Part shown: one piece after another, positions 1 through 4,914 of the stretch | How the letters are laid out: each line of letters begins with the position of its first letter | Position numbering within the stretch: the first letter of the stretch is position 1 | Source: DATNBT01 sp964579765 | GTDB lineage: Bacteria; Acidobacteriota; Vicinamibacteria; Vicinamibacterales; CAVVIG01 | Direction of reading: 5' to 3' | Length of the DNA: 5,005 bases | NCBI GenBank assembly: GCA_964579765.1 | Contig: CAZOIK010000165.1 | Coordinates: 1-5,005, forward strand | Notes under the pieces: generated by a model | The model's database searches: none | What the model was told of the DNA's origin: nothing | The model's input: only the letters and a program-made list of their open reading frames with translations | Made by a program: the position numbers and the translations under genes

Positions 1-1
1 C

Positions 2-115
2 CCGGCCGGTTCGGTCGGTCTGTACGCCAACGTGGACTACCGTCGCGTCTACTCGACGGTCGCACAGAACGACGTGCGCGTCGCGGTCGGCGTCCGTATT
101 CCGTTCGGCAAGTAG
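2..115 (+). CDS. C-terminal fragment of a probable outer-membrane beta-barrel protein
   Basis: Only the last 37 codons are in the window; the gene begins before base 1 and stops with TAG at 113-115. The visible peptide alternates polar and hydrophobic residues in two strand-like stretches (around LYANVDYRRVYS and DVRVAVGVRIPFGK), separated by a short polar turn (TVAQND). This is what the last hairpin of an outer-membrane beta-barrel looks like, and the near-terminal aromatic residue (Phe followed by Gly-Lys) is also common there. No family can be named from so little. It converges on the membrane-protein gene to its right, with only 10 bases between the two stop codons, and a strong hairpin follows at 127-160. 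That it is coding is fairly sure; the beta-barrel reading is an inference. Confidence 0.6.
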   Translation, partial: PAGSVGLYANVDYRRVYSTVAQNDVRVAVGVRIPFGK

Positions 116-125
116 CTCGTACGTC

Positions 126-1478
126 TCAGTCGGCGGCCGGCGCGTGCCGGCCGCCGGCTGCATCAGCCGGCGCGGACACTGCTGGCGACCGCTTCCCGGG
201 AAATCCGTGCTGGACGACGAAGACGCTGTCGAGCGTCGTGAGCATCGTCCCGGCAAAGAGCGACCACGCGCCGACGCCCACGAGGCGCGCCGACTCGAGG
301 AACATGCCGGCGGACAACGCCGGCACGCCGACGACCCACGCCGCCAGCACGATGACCTGCAGCGTGCGATCGCGCATCGCGTGCGGCGAGGCCGGCGCGG
401 TCTGATAGCCGCTGGCCGCATACGCCCAGACCCAGGTGACCATCGGCAGCAGTCGCGCTTCCATCGCGACGACCATCTGCGCCAGGAAGCCGACGAGGCC
501 GAGAACGCCATATGCGGCCGCGGCGTGCAGCATCGCCGGCGACGCCGGCGTGAAGACGAGCGCGACGCCGATGGCGACGGCCGCGAGGAGCGACATCCCC
601 GACCATGCGGCGTGCAGGAGGCCGATGTCGATGCGCGCCGCGCCGGTGGCCCGTGTCATGCGATGGCGCAGCATCCAGACGACGTGCGCGGCGGCGACCA
701 GCAACCCCGCGACGACCGTCAGCGCGAACGCCGCGGCCCAGGTGCTGCCGGCGAGCAGCGAGACGAACAGGCCGAGCACGCCGACTTCGAGCAGCGCGGC
801 ACTCCAGTACACCGAACGCCCCGACGGCATCTTCGACGGCAGCCACATCGGCAGCATCCGGTAGCCGACGCCGACGATCATCATCGCGGCCCAGCCGAGC
901 GCCGCCAGGTGCGCGTGCGCGAAGACATTCGACAGCACGAAGCCGGGCAGGAAGTGCAAAACTTTGTCGCACGCGATGAGCAGGCCCATCGACGCGGCGA
1001 TCCAGAAATTCGTGCAGGCGAACACGACGTGGAGCGTGACCGCCCGCGGCATCGCCGCGTGCCGCACGCAGCCGACGATGCGCGCCGTCATGTAGAGGAG
1101 CCCGGCCGCAATCGTCCCCGCCGACCAGGCCATGCCGCTGTACTGCTGAATCCAGAAGTGCCCGACCATCCCGACGAGGCCGACGACCGCCAGTCCGTAC
1201 GCGACGTAGTCCGCGCGGCGGACCGGCATGCGCGTGCGCAGGGCGAGCGGCGCGACGACGTAGAACGTGCCGACGATGGAGAAGCTGATCCAGCCGAGCG
1301 TGACGAGGTGCACGAGGCCGATCAGCCACGCGTGGTAGAAGAAGCCCGCGACGGCGTGCGGCCAGAGGCCCGCGAAGAAGAACGCCAGCGCGAGCGACAG
1401 GTGCGCCGTCGCGAGATACAGCAGCGGCAGGGTTCGCGCGGGCGCGCCGTCGCTCGGTGCGGCTAGCGTTCGATCCAT
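126..1478 (-). CDS. Polytopic membrane protein, NnrS/heme-copper-oxidase-subunit-I-like
   Basis: The product has 450 residues and about 12 hydrophobic segments, roughly 17-39, 47-78, 91-110, 120-136, 147-170, 188-212, 225-243, 248-269, 285-310, 317-342, 372-394 and 398-424. This fits an inner-membrane protein of the size of NnrS or of short heme-copper oxidase I-like proteins. A pattern H-L-x2-L-G-W-x4-I-V-G-x2-Y-x3-P occurs at residues 57-77 and again at 190-210, with an HxH at 188/190. A looser third copy lies at 318-345. Such intramembrane histidines are typical heme or copper ligands. The adjacent His-His pair of a true oxidase CuB site is absent, so a full oxygen or NO reductase is unlikely. 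NnrS proteins are linked to nitric oxide stress, which fits the neighbouring Crp/Fnr and RIC genes. The start overlaps the upstream 88-residue gene by 16 bases and lacks a clear ribosome binding site, suggesting translational coupling. The membrane-protein call is firm; the family is moderately sure. Confidence 0.75.
   Translation of the reverse strand: MDRTLAAPSDGAPARTLPLLYLATAHLSLALAFFFAGLWPHAVAGFFYHAWLIGLVHLVTLGWISFSIVGTFYVVAPLALRTRMPVRRADYVAYGLAVVGLVGMVGHFWIQQYSGMAWSAGTIAAGLLYMTARIVGCVRHAAMPRAVTLHVVFACTNFWIAASMGLLIACDKVLHFLPGFVLSNVFAHAHLAALGWAAMMIVGVGYRMLPMWLPSKMPSGRSVYWSAALLEVGVLGLFVSLLAGSTWAAAFALTVVAGLLVAAAHVVWMLRHRMTRATGAARIDIGLLHAAWSGMSLLAAVAIGVALVFTPASPAMLHAAAAYGVLGLVGFLAQMVVAMEARLLPMVTWVWAYAASGYQTAPASPHAMRDRTLQVIVLAAWVVGVPALSAGMFLESARLVGVGAWSLFAGTMLTTLDSVFVVQHGFPGKRSPAVSAPADAAGGRHAPAAD
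127..160. terminator. Strong GC-rich hairpin between convergent genes, possible bidirectional terminator
   Basis: Bases 127-141 pair with 146-160 in a 15-bp stem containing one G-T wobble (130/157), around the loop GCGT. The stem lies just after the plus-strand stop at 113-115 and covers the stop and last codons of the minus-strand membrane-protein gene. No T-rich tract follows on either strand, so it is not a textbook intrinsic terminator. It could still stop or stabilise transcripts from both sides. Part of its right arm is shared with a second hairpin at 152-172. Confidence 0.45.
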
Positions 1479-1729
1479 TCGACGAATCGCGGCGGCGCCT
1501 CGTCGGTCACGACGAAGACACGGAGCACGCGGTCGTCATGGTACATCTGCTTGACGGCGCCTCTTGCGGCCTCGAGCGACGCGAACCGCGTCCACGTCTC
1601 TGGAATGCTCGACGCCGTGCCCTGCCGCATGATCGGACGCAGCCTGAACGCCGGGCCAGCCGGGTGCGGCGGCGCCTGCGTCTGTGCTTCTGCAACGGGG
1701 TGTTCGAGAACTGCAGTGGCCGGTGCCAT
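1463..1729 (-). CDS. Small protein of unknown function, 88 residues
   Basis: I do not recognise the family. The chosen ATG at 1727-1729 follows an excellent Shine-Dalgarno sequence (AAGGAGGAG, 1733-1741). An ATG 27 bases further upstream would place that site inside the gene, so the shorter start is preferred. Residues 1-28 are rich in Ala, Pro and Gln and probably disordered. Residues 28-88 look like a small compact alpha/beta domain: an amphipathic stretch SLEAARGAVKQMYHDD, then a hydrophobic strand VLRVFVVTDE, then FVEWIER at the end. There is no signal peptide, membrane helix or cysteine. It is the first gene of a likely two-gene unit with the membrane protein, overlapping it by 16 bases, and has its own palindromic operator upstream (1779-1794). 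This linkage suggests a role beside the membrane protein in the same stress response; the biochemical function is unknown. Confidence 0.75.
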   Translation of the reverse strand: MAPATAVLEHPVAEAQTQAPPHPAGPAFRLRPIMRQGTASSIPETWTRFASLEAARGAVKQMYHDDRVLRVFVVTDEAPPRFVEWIER

Positions 1730-1732
1730 GGA

Positions 1733-1741
1733 CTCCTCCTT
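1733..1741 (-). promoter_or_regulatory. Strong ribosome binding site that fixes the start of the 88-residue gene
   Basis: Read on the minus strand this is AAGGAGGAG. The AAGGAGG core ends five bases before the ATG at 1727-1729. It decides between that ATG and the in-frame one at 1756. Confidence 0.85.
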
Positions 1742-1744
1742 CAA

Positions 1745-1757
1745 CGGTCCCAGCATG
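1745..1757 (-). promoter_or_regulatory. Predicted promoter -10 region and start point for the small-protein/membrane-protein unit
   Basis: If the palindrome at 1779-1794 acts at -41.5, transcription would start at 1745 (a G on the minus strand). The -10 hexamer would be 1757-1752, CATGCT, which keeps the conserved second-position A and final T but is otherwise weak. A weak -10 without a -35 is usual for activator-dependent promoters. The leader would be about 16 bases and still include the ribosome binding site. This is an inference from spacing. Confidence 0.3.
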
Positions 1758-1778
1758 ACGCTGGCCAGCCCGGGCGCC

Positions 1779-1794
1779 TATGACGCCCGTCATA
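1779..1794. promoter_or_regulatory. Palindromic operator, probable Crp/Fnr-family site A
   Basis: The sequence TATGAC-GCCC-GTCATA is a perfect 6-bp inverted repeat with a 4-base spacer. Its core geometry (5-4-5, with GA inside each half) matches FNR/DNR/NNR-type boxes, although the half-site is ATGAC rather than TTGAT. It lies 4 bases past the regulator's stop codon and is centred 57.5 bases from the start codon of the 88-residue gene. The same twelve arm bases recur at 2514-2531. Confidence 0.75.
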
Positions 1795-1798
1795 CGCG

Positions 1799-2488
1799 TC
1801 AGGTGAGCGCGATGGCCTCGAGGGAGGGGCGATCCACCACCAGGAAACCGTCTTTCTCGGTGCGGACGAGGTCGTCCTTCCCCCAGCGGCTCATGATGCG
1901 GATAGAGGTCTCGATGGTCGTGCCGATCATGTCGGCTATTTCCTGCCGCGACAGGGCCAGCGGGATGAAGACGCCGTCGGGACGCGGCTGGCCCATGTCG
2001 GTCGCGAGCTTGAGAAAGAACCGGGCGAGCCGCGCGTCCACGCGCCCGCCCGACAGCTCGGCCAGCCGGTTCGTCAGCTCCATCAGGCGGTGGGTGAGCC
2101 CGATGAGCAGGCCGCGCGCCATCGTCGGATGCGTGTCGAGCAGGTCGAAGAACGACTGCCGCGGGACGACGACGCAGGTCGTGAGTTCGAGCGCGACGGC
2201 GGTGGCCGGATACGGGCGCGATTCGTAGACCGCGACGGCACCAACCGGATCCCCGGGCCCGAAGATCTCGAGGATGAGGTCGGCGCCGCGCGGTGTCGTC
2301 TTGAAGACCTTCACGCGGCCGGTGACGATCGTATACAGGCGATCCGAGGCGTCGCCTTCGCTGAAGATCAGCGCGCCTTTGTCGAACGCGTCCACCCGGG
2401 CCACGGCGGCGAGCCGCTGGCGATCGTCGGCCGCGAGCCGACGGAAGATCGTCGTGCGGCGCAGCATCTCGTCGAGCGTTCCGGCCAT
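1799..2488 (-). CDS. Crp/Fnr-family transcriptional regulator, no iron-sulfur cysteines (DNR/NNR-like)
   Basis: The product has 229 residues, the usual size for the family. Residues 14-110 form the cyclic-nucleotide-binding-like beta-barrel, with conserved glycines in FSEGDASDRLYTIVTGRVKV (42-61) and IFGPGDPVG (75-83). A dimerisation helix covers roughly 112-145, and a winged helix-turn-helix covers about 150-225 (LSRQEIADMIGTT, then the recognition helix IETSIRIMSRW at 192-202). Glu193 and Arg197 match the base-contacting Glu209 and Arg213 of E. coli FNR, but Ile196 sits where FNR has Ser212. There is one cysteine (Cys105) and no N-terminal cluster, so it cannot sense oxygen as FNR does; a heme-based NO sensor like DNR/NNR is possible but unproven. 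The ATG at 2486-2488 follows AGGAC; the long open frame upstream of it is antisense to ric. It is divergent from ric, with a palindromic site between the two genes. Confidence 0.92.
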   Translation of the reverse strand: MAGTLDEMLRRTTIFRRLAADDRQRLAAVARVDAFDKGALIFSEGDASDRLYTIVTGRVKVFKTTPRGADLILEIFGPGDPVGAVAVYESRPYPATAVALELTTCVVVPRQSFFDLLDTHPTMARGLLIGLTHRLMELTNRLAELSGGRVDARLARFFLKLATDMGQPRPDGVFIPLALSRQEIADMIGTTIETSIRIMSRWGKDDLVRTEKDGFLVVDRPSLEAIALT

Positions 2489-2513
2489 GGTCGTCCTATT
2501 GTCGTCCAGGTCC

Positions 2514-2531
2514 GTATGACCGCCGTCATAC
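2514..2531. promoter_or_regulatory. Palindromic operator, probable Crp/Fnr-family site B, in the divergent regulator/ric region
   Basis: The sequence GTATGAC-CGCC-GTCATAC is a perfect 7-bp inverted repeat with a 4-base spacer. It contains the same TATGAC-N4-GTCATA as site A. It is centred 56.5 bases from the ric start codon, matching the distance at site A, and its near edge is 25 bases from the regulator's start codon. It is therefore well placed to activate ric and, by overlapping the regulator's own promoter, to autoregulate. Confidence 0.8.
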
Positions 2532-2551
2532 CGCGCCCCGCGCCGGTCCGC

Positions 2552-2564
2552 TACGCTGGCGTTA
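2552..2564 (+). promoter_or_regulatory. Predicted ric promoter -10 region and start point
   Basis: With site B centred at -41.5, the start point would be the A at 2564 and the -10 hexamer TACGCT at 2552-2557. This hexamer keeps the T, A and final T that matter most. The leader would be only about 15 bases and would consist mostly of the ribosome binding site. No -35 hexamer is visible, consistent with class II activation. This is an inference. Confidence 0.35.
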
Positions 2565-2578
2565 CGGGGAGGGACGAT

Positions 2579-3301
2579 ATGAGCGAGTCTTTCGAGAAGG
2601 CAACCGTCGGCGAAATTGTCGCGACCGATTTCCGCGCGGCCAGCGTGTTCGAGCGTTTCGGCATCGACTTCTGCTGCGGCGGCCGGCGTTCGGTGGCCGA
2701 GGCCTGCGAGCTGGCGGCGGCGGACGCCGGCGCCGTCGAGCGCGCGCTGCAGGCGCTGCCGCCGGACAGGCCCGGCGACGCCAGCGACGTCACGCTGTGG
2801 CCGATGGATCGGCTGATCGATCACATCGTCTCCACGCATCACGCGTATACGCGCACGGCGCTCGAGACGATTGGACGTTACCTGGCGAAGCTCGTCGAGG
2901 TCCACGGCAGCCGGCATCCCGAACTGGCGCGCGTGGCGACCTCCTGGGAGCAGATGGGGCGCGACTTGCGGCAGCACATGATGAAAGAGGAGCGCGTGCT
3001 GTTTCCGTACATTCGCGAGCTCGTCTCCGCCGGTGGCCGGCCGCTGCCGTGTCCGTTCGGTACCGTCGAGAACCCGATCCGCATGATGGAACGTGAGCAT
3101 CGTGACGCGGGCGACGAACTGCGGCTCATACGCGAGCTGACGGGCGGCTACGTGCCGCCGGCCGACGGCTGTACGACCTATCGCGTGTGCTTCGCGGAGC
3201 TCGCGTCGTTCGAGCGCGACCTCCATCGCCACGTGCACCTGGAGAACAACGTGCTGTTCCCCAAGGCGGTCGAGCTCGAGCGCGCGCAGTTGCTCGTCTG
3301 A
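2579..3301 (+). CDS. ric: Iron-sulfur cluster repair di-iron protein (RIC; YtfE/ScdA family)
   Basis: The 240-residue product has the two-domain layout of RIC proteins. The N-terminal ScdA/DUF542 domain (about 5-62) carries the signature FGIDFCCGG (28-36, Cys32-Cys33). The hemerythrin-like domain (about 75-232) has all six expected iron ligands when matched to E. coli YtfE: His88, His133, Glu137, His174, His218 and Glu222. The motifs HMMKEERVLFP and HLENNVLFP are strongly conserved. Family members act in the cytoplasm to restore iron-sulfur clusters damaged by nitric oxide or oxidants, and YtfE can reduce or release NO-bound iron. The ATG follows GGGGAGGG (2566-2573) by five bases. The open frame extends upstream to 2090, but that part is antisense to the regulator gene. 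It is transcribed away from the Crp/Fnr gene under a shared palindrome, supporting induction by nitrosative stress. Confidence 0.95.
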   Translation: MSESFEKATVGEIVATDFRAASVFERFGIDFCCGGRRSVAEACELAAADAGAVERALQALPPDRPGDASDVTLWPMDRLIDHIVSTHHAYTRTALETIGRYLAKLVEVHGSRHPELARVATSWEQMGRDLRQHMMKEERVLFPYIRELVSAGGRPLPCPFGTVENPIRMMEREHRDAGDELRLIRELTGGYVPPADGCTTYRVCFAELASFERDLHRHVHLENNVLFPKAVELERAQLLV

Positions 3302-3407
3302 AGTGCCGGCCGGAAGGTTTGAGGGGCGGAATGTCGGCGCAATCACCGCCGGACTTCCAAGTTCGCCGTTTGATGACTCTCGTCAACGTTCGGCGTTCTC
3401 AGGTCGT

Positions 3408-3426
3408 CCGACGGCGCTTGCGTCGG
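3408..3426. terminator. Small stem-loop in the convergent gap, weak terminator candidate
   Basis: CCGACG (3408-3413) pairs with CGTCGG (3421-3426) around a 7-base loop, between the converging ends of ric and the YbhB-like gene. There is no T tract. A second, looser fold is possible at 3312-3358 (GGAAG and GGCGG pairing with CCGCC and CTTCC). I see no gene in 3302-3456. Confidence 0.25.
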
Positions 3427-3456
3427 CACTCGAATATTGTGCAACGCGCGTACCGA

Positions 3457-3909
3457 TCACGCGGCAGCGCGACGATACGTGCCGACGAGGTCGCCGCTCG
3501 CGAGGACGTGACCCTGCATGAGCTCCATGACGGCGTCTCTGGAGAGGCCTGAGCCGCCCAACGACTCGAGATCGAGCGCAAACACGCGGAAATGGTAGTG
3601 ATGCGCCGCGTCGCGCTGCGGTGGACACGGGCCGCCGAAGCCGTGCTTGCCGAGGTCGTTGACACCCTCCTTGCCGATCGTGATCCCTTCTCTGACCCCG
3701 GTTGTGGACGGCGGCAGGTCATAGAGCACCCAATGGGTGAACGTCCCTGACGGCGCGTCGGGATCCTCACAAATGATGGCGAGGCTGCGCGACTGTTCGG
3801 GCACGCCGGTCCATTCGATCGGCGGCACCGTGTTGCCGCCGTCGCACGTGTATTTCCTCGGAATCGGACCGCCGCCTGAAAACGCCGGTGAGCTGACGTG
3901 GATGGTCAT
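3457..3909 (-). CDS. YbhB/YbcL family protein (PEBP, Raf-kinase-inhibitor-like)
   Basis: The 150-residue product is full length for the bacterial PEBP family. The hallmarks are SPAFSGGGPIPRKYTCDG near the start, the ligand-pocket motif DPDAP (49-53) followed by HW (59-60), and GFGGPCPP (90-97) followed by HHYHFRVFALD (103-113). These proteins have a conserved anion-binding pocket; the role of bacterial members is poorly defined, although eukaryotic relatives bind phospholipids and kinases. There is no signal peptide, so it is probably cytoplasmic. The ATG follows AGGAGGA (3914-3920). It lies 45 bases downstream of the nicotinamidase-fusion gene on the same strand and is probably the last gene of that transcript. 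Confidence 0.93.
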   Translation of the reverse strand: MTIHVSSPAFSGGGPIPRKYTCDGGNTVPPIEWTGVPEQSRSLAIICEDPDAPSGTFTHWVLYDLPPSTTGVREGITIGKEGVNDLGKHGFGGPCPPQRDAAHHYHFRVFALDLESLGGSGLSRDAVMELMQGHVLASGDLVGTYRRAAA

Positions 3910-3954
3910 CGCGTCCTCCTGGTCGAGGCAAGGGCTCGTGCATGCGGAGTGCCT

Positions 3955-4893
3955 TCACGTGGCCGACGCGCGAAGGCACGTGGCCACGGCCGAGACGATG
4001 TTTTCGACCGTCAGCGGACGGCGCAGCACGCGAAAGCCCATCCGCTCGAGATCGTCCGGAGCGACCGTCCCCATCGCCGCGACCACGAGCACGCGTGACG
4101 GCGGCATCAGCATGCGGAGCTCTTCGAGCACCTGTCTGGGCGCGGAAAGCGCGTTGAGATCGACGACGGCCAGACGCGGCTGACCGCCGGGCTGCAGATG
4201 ACGGCGCATCGTCGGCCACGTGTCCGCCGCCGCCACTTCGATGCCGTCTTCGATGAGCTGCGCGCGCACGGCGATGCGCGACCTCCAGTCCGCGTCGAGC
4301 AGCACGACGTCGGCTGACGGCAGCCCGGCCGAGACGACGGCGCCGGCCGCGCGCAGCTCACGGAGCGTCTGGTCGGTGTCTCCGGGCTGCGCCTCGATGC
4401 CAGCGACCGCGTCGATGAGCACGTTGACCCGCAGCCCGGCGTGCAACGCATCCATCGCCGTCTGTCTCACGCAGTACTCGGTCGCCAGGCCGCCGACGAA
4501 GAGCGTCGTCACGCCGCGCGTTCGCAGGTCGTCGAGCAGCGAGCGGCCGTCGGGCGTGTGGCCGTCGAACGCGGAGTAGCCGTTCTCTCCGGGATCGTCG
4601 CCCTTCGTGACGACGACGGTCGCGGCGGGCAGCTGGAGCGCCGGATGAAACTGCGCGCCCGGCGTGCCCTGCACGCAGTGCGGCGGCCACCGTCCGCCAT
4701 ATGCCGCAAAGTGCGTCGTCGCCTCCGGGTGCCAGTCGCGCGAGGCGTAGAGCGTCATGCCGAGCGCGTGCGCGTCGGCGAGATATTGATTGAGCGCCGG
4801 GATGATGCGGTCGCACCCGGACGCCGGCAGCGTGCCACCCGGGCAGAAATCCCGCTGCACGTCAACGACGATGAGCGCGCTGTGTTCACGCAC
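3955..4893 (-). CDS. Nicotinamidase (isochorismatase superfamily) fused to a receiver-like domain
   Basis: The 312-residue product has two parts. Residues 1-192 are a PncA-type nicotinamidase, which converts nicotinamide to nicotinate for NAD salvage. The catalytic triad is visible as Asp11 (VDVQRDF), Lys97 (VTKGDD) and Cys141 (GGLATEYCV), and the metal-binding residues as Asp53, His55 (SRDWH) and His72 (PPHC). Residues 195-310 look like a response-regulator receiver fold: beta-1 VVLLDAD (Asp200, Asp202 as acidic pocket), beta-3 LAVVDLN (Asp245 as possible phospho-acceptor), beta-4 VLVVAAMGT, and beta-5 FRVLRRPLT, where the usual Lys-Pro is Arg-Pro. Ordinary PncA is about 180-215 residues, so the second domain is an addition. 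The frame is continuous across the junction and the base composition does not change. Translation starts at GTG, 4893. The upstream neighbour is a probable Hsp20 gene 21 bases away. The enzyme assignment is strong; the receiver assignment is moderate. Confidence 0.9.
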   Translation of the reverse strand: MREHSALIVVDVQRDFCPGGTLPASGCDRIIPALNQYLADAHALGMTLYASRDWHPEATTHFAAYGGRWPPHCVQGTPGAQFHPALQLPAATVVVTKGDDPGENGYSAFDGHTPDGRSLLDDLRTRGVTTLFVGGLATEYCVRQTAMDALHAGLRVNVLIDAVAGIEAQPGDTDQTLRELRAAGAVVSAGLPSADVVLLDADWRSRIAVRAQLIEDGIEVAAADTWPTMRRHLQPGGQPRLAVVDLNALSAPRQVLEELRMLMPPSRVLVVAAMGTVAPDDLERMGFRVLRRPLTVENIVSAVATCLRASAT

Positions 4894-4897
4894 GTGA

Positions 4898-4904
4898 CTC
4901 TTCC
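4898..4904 (-). promoter_or_regulatory. Ribosome binding site supporting a GTG start for the nicotinamidase fusion
   Basis: On the minus strand this reads GGAAGAG, four bases before the GTG at 4891-4893. No in-frame ATG gives a complete N-terminus: residues 4-11 (HSALIVVD) are the first beta strand and catalytic Asp, so the start must be here. Confidence 0.7.
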
Positions 4905-4914
4905 GGCGCGCACG

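Noticed and set aside
144..1466. A long plus-strand open frame of 440 codons opposite the membrane-protein gene
   Set aside because: Its product is an Arg/Asp/His-rich, low-hydrophobicity sequence typical of antisense reading in high-GC DNA. The minus strand gives a coherent 12-helix protein.
1551..2228. A plus-strand open frame of 225 codons opposite the small protein and regulator
   Set aside because: It is Ser/Arg-rich with no domain-like pattern, has no good start context and covers both an operator and two real genes.
2320..2340. A partial TGAC-N4-GT dyad inside the regulator's coding region
   Set aside because: The second half-site breaks after GT, and the position lies within conserved beta-barrel codons, so it is probably chance.
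2090..2578. An upstream extension of the ric frame
   Set aside because: It is antisense to the regulator gene; the ATG at 2579 has a strong ribosome binding site and the family's normal N-terminus.
2489..3346. An upstream extension of the Crp/Fnr frame to 3346
   Set aside because: It is antisense to the well-supported ric gene, and the 229-residue form starting at 2488 has the full family length.
3428..3446. AT-rich patch with TTGCAC on the minus strand resembling a promoter
   Set aside because: It would fire into the 3' end of ric with no gene to serve, and no matching -10 is visible.
3187..3552. A plus-strand open frame spanning the end of ric and the convergent gap
   Set aside because: It overlaps two supported genes in other frames, is Arg-rich and has no ribosome binding site I can defend.
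4220..4579. A plus-strand Ser/Ala-rich open frame inside the nicotinamidase fusion
   Set aside because: Its composition is that of an antisense shadow, and the minus strand carries a full catalytic motif set.
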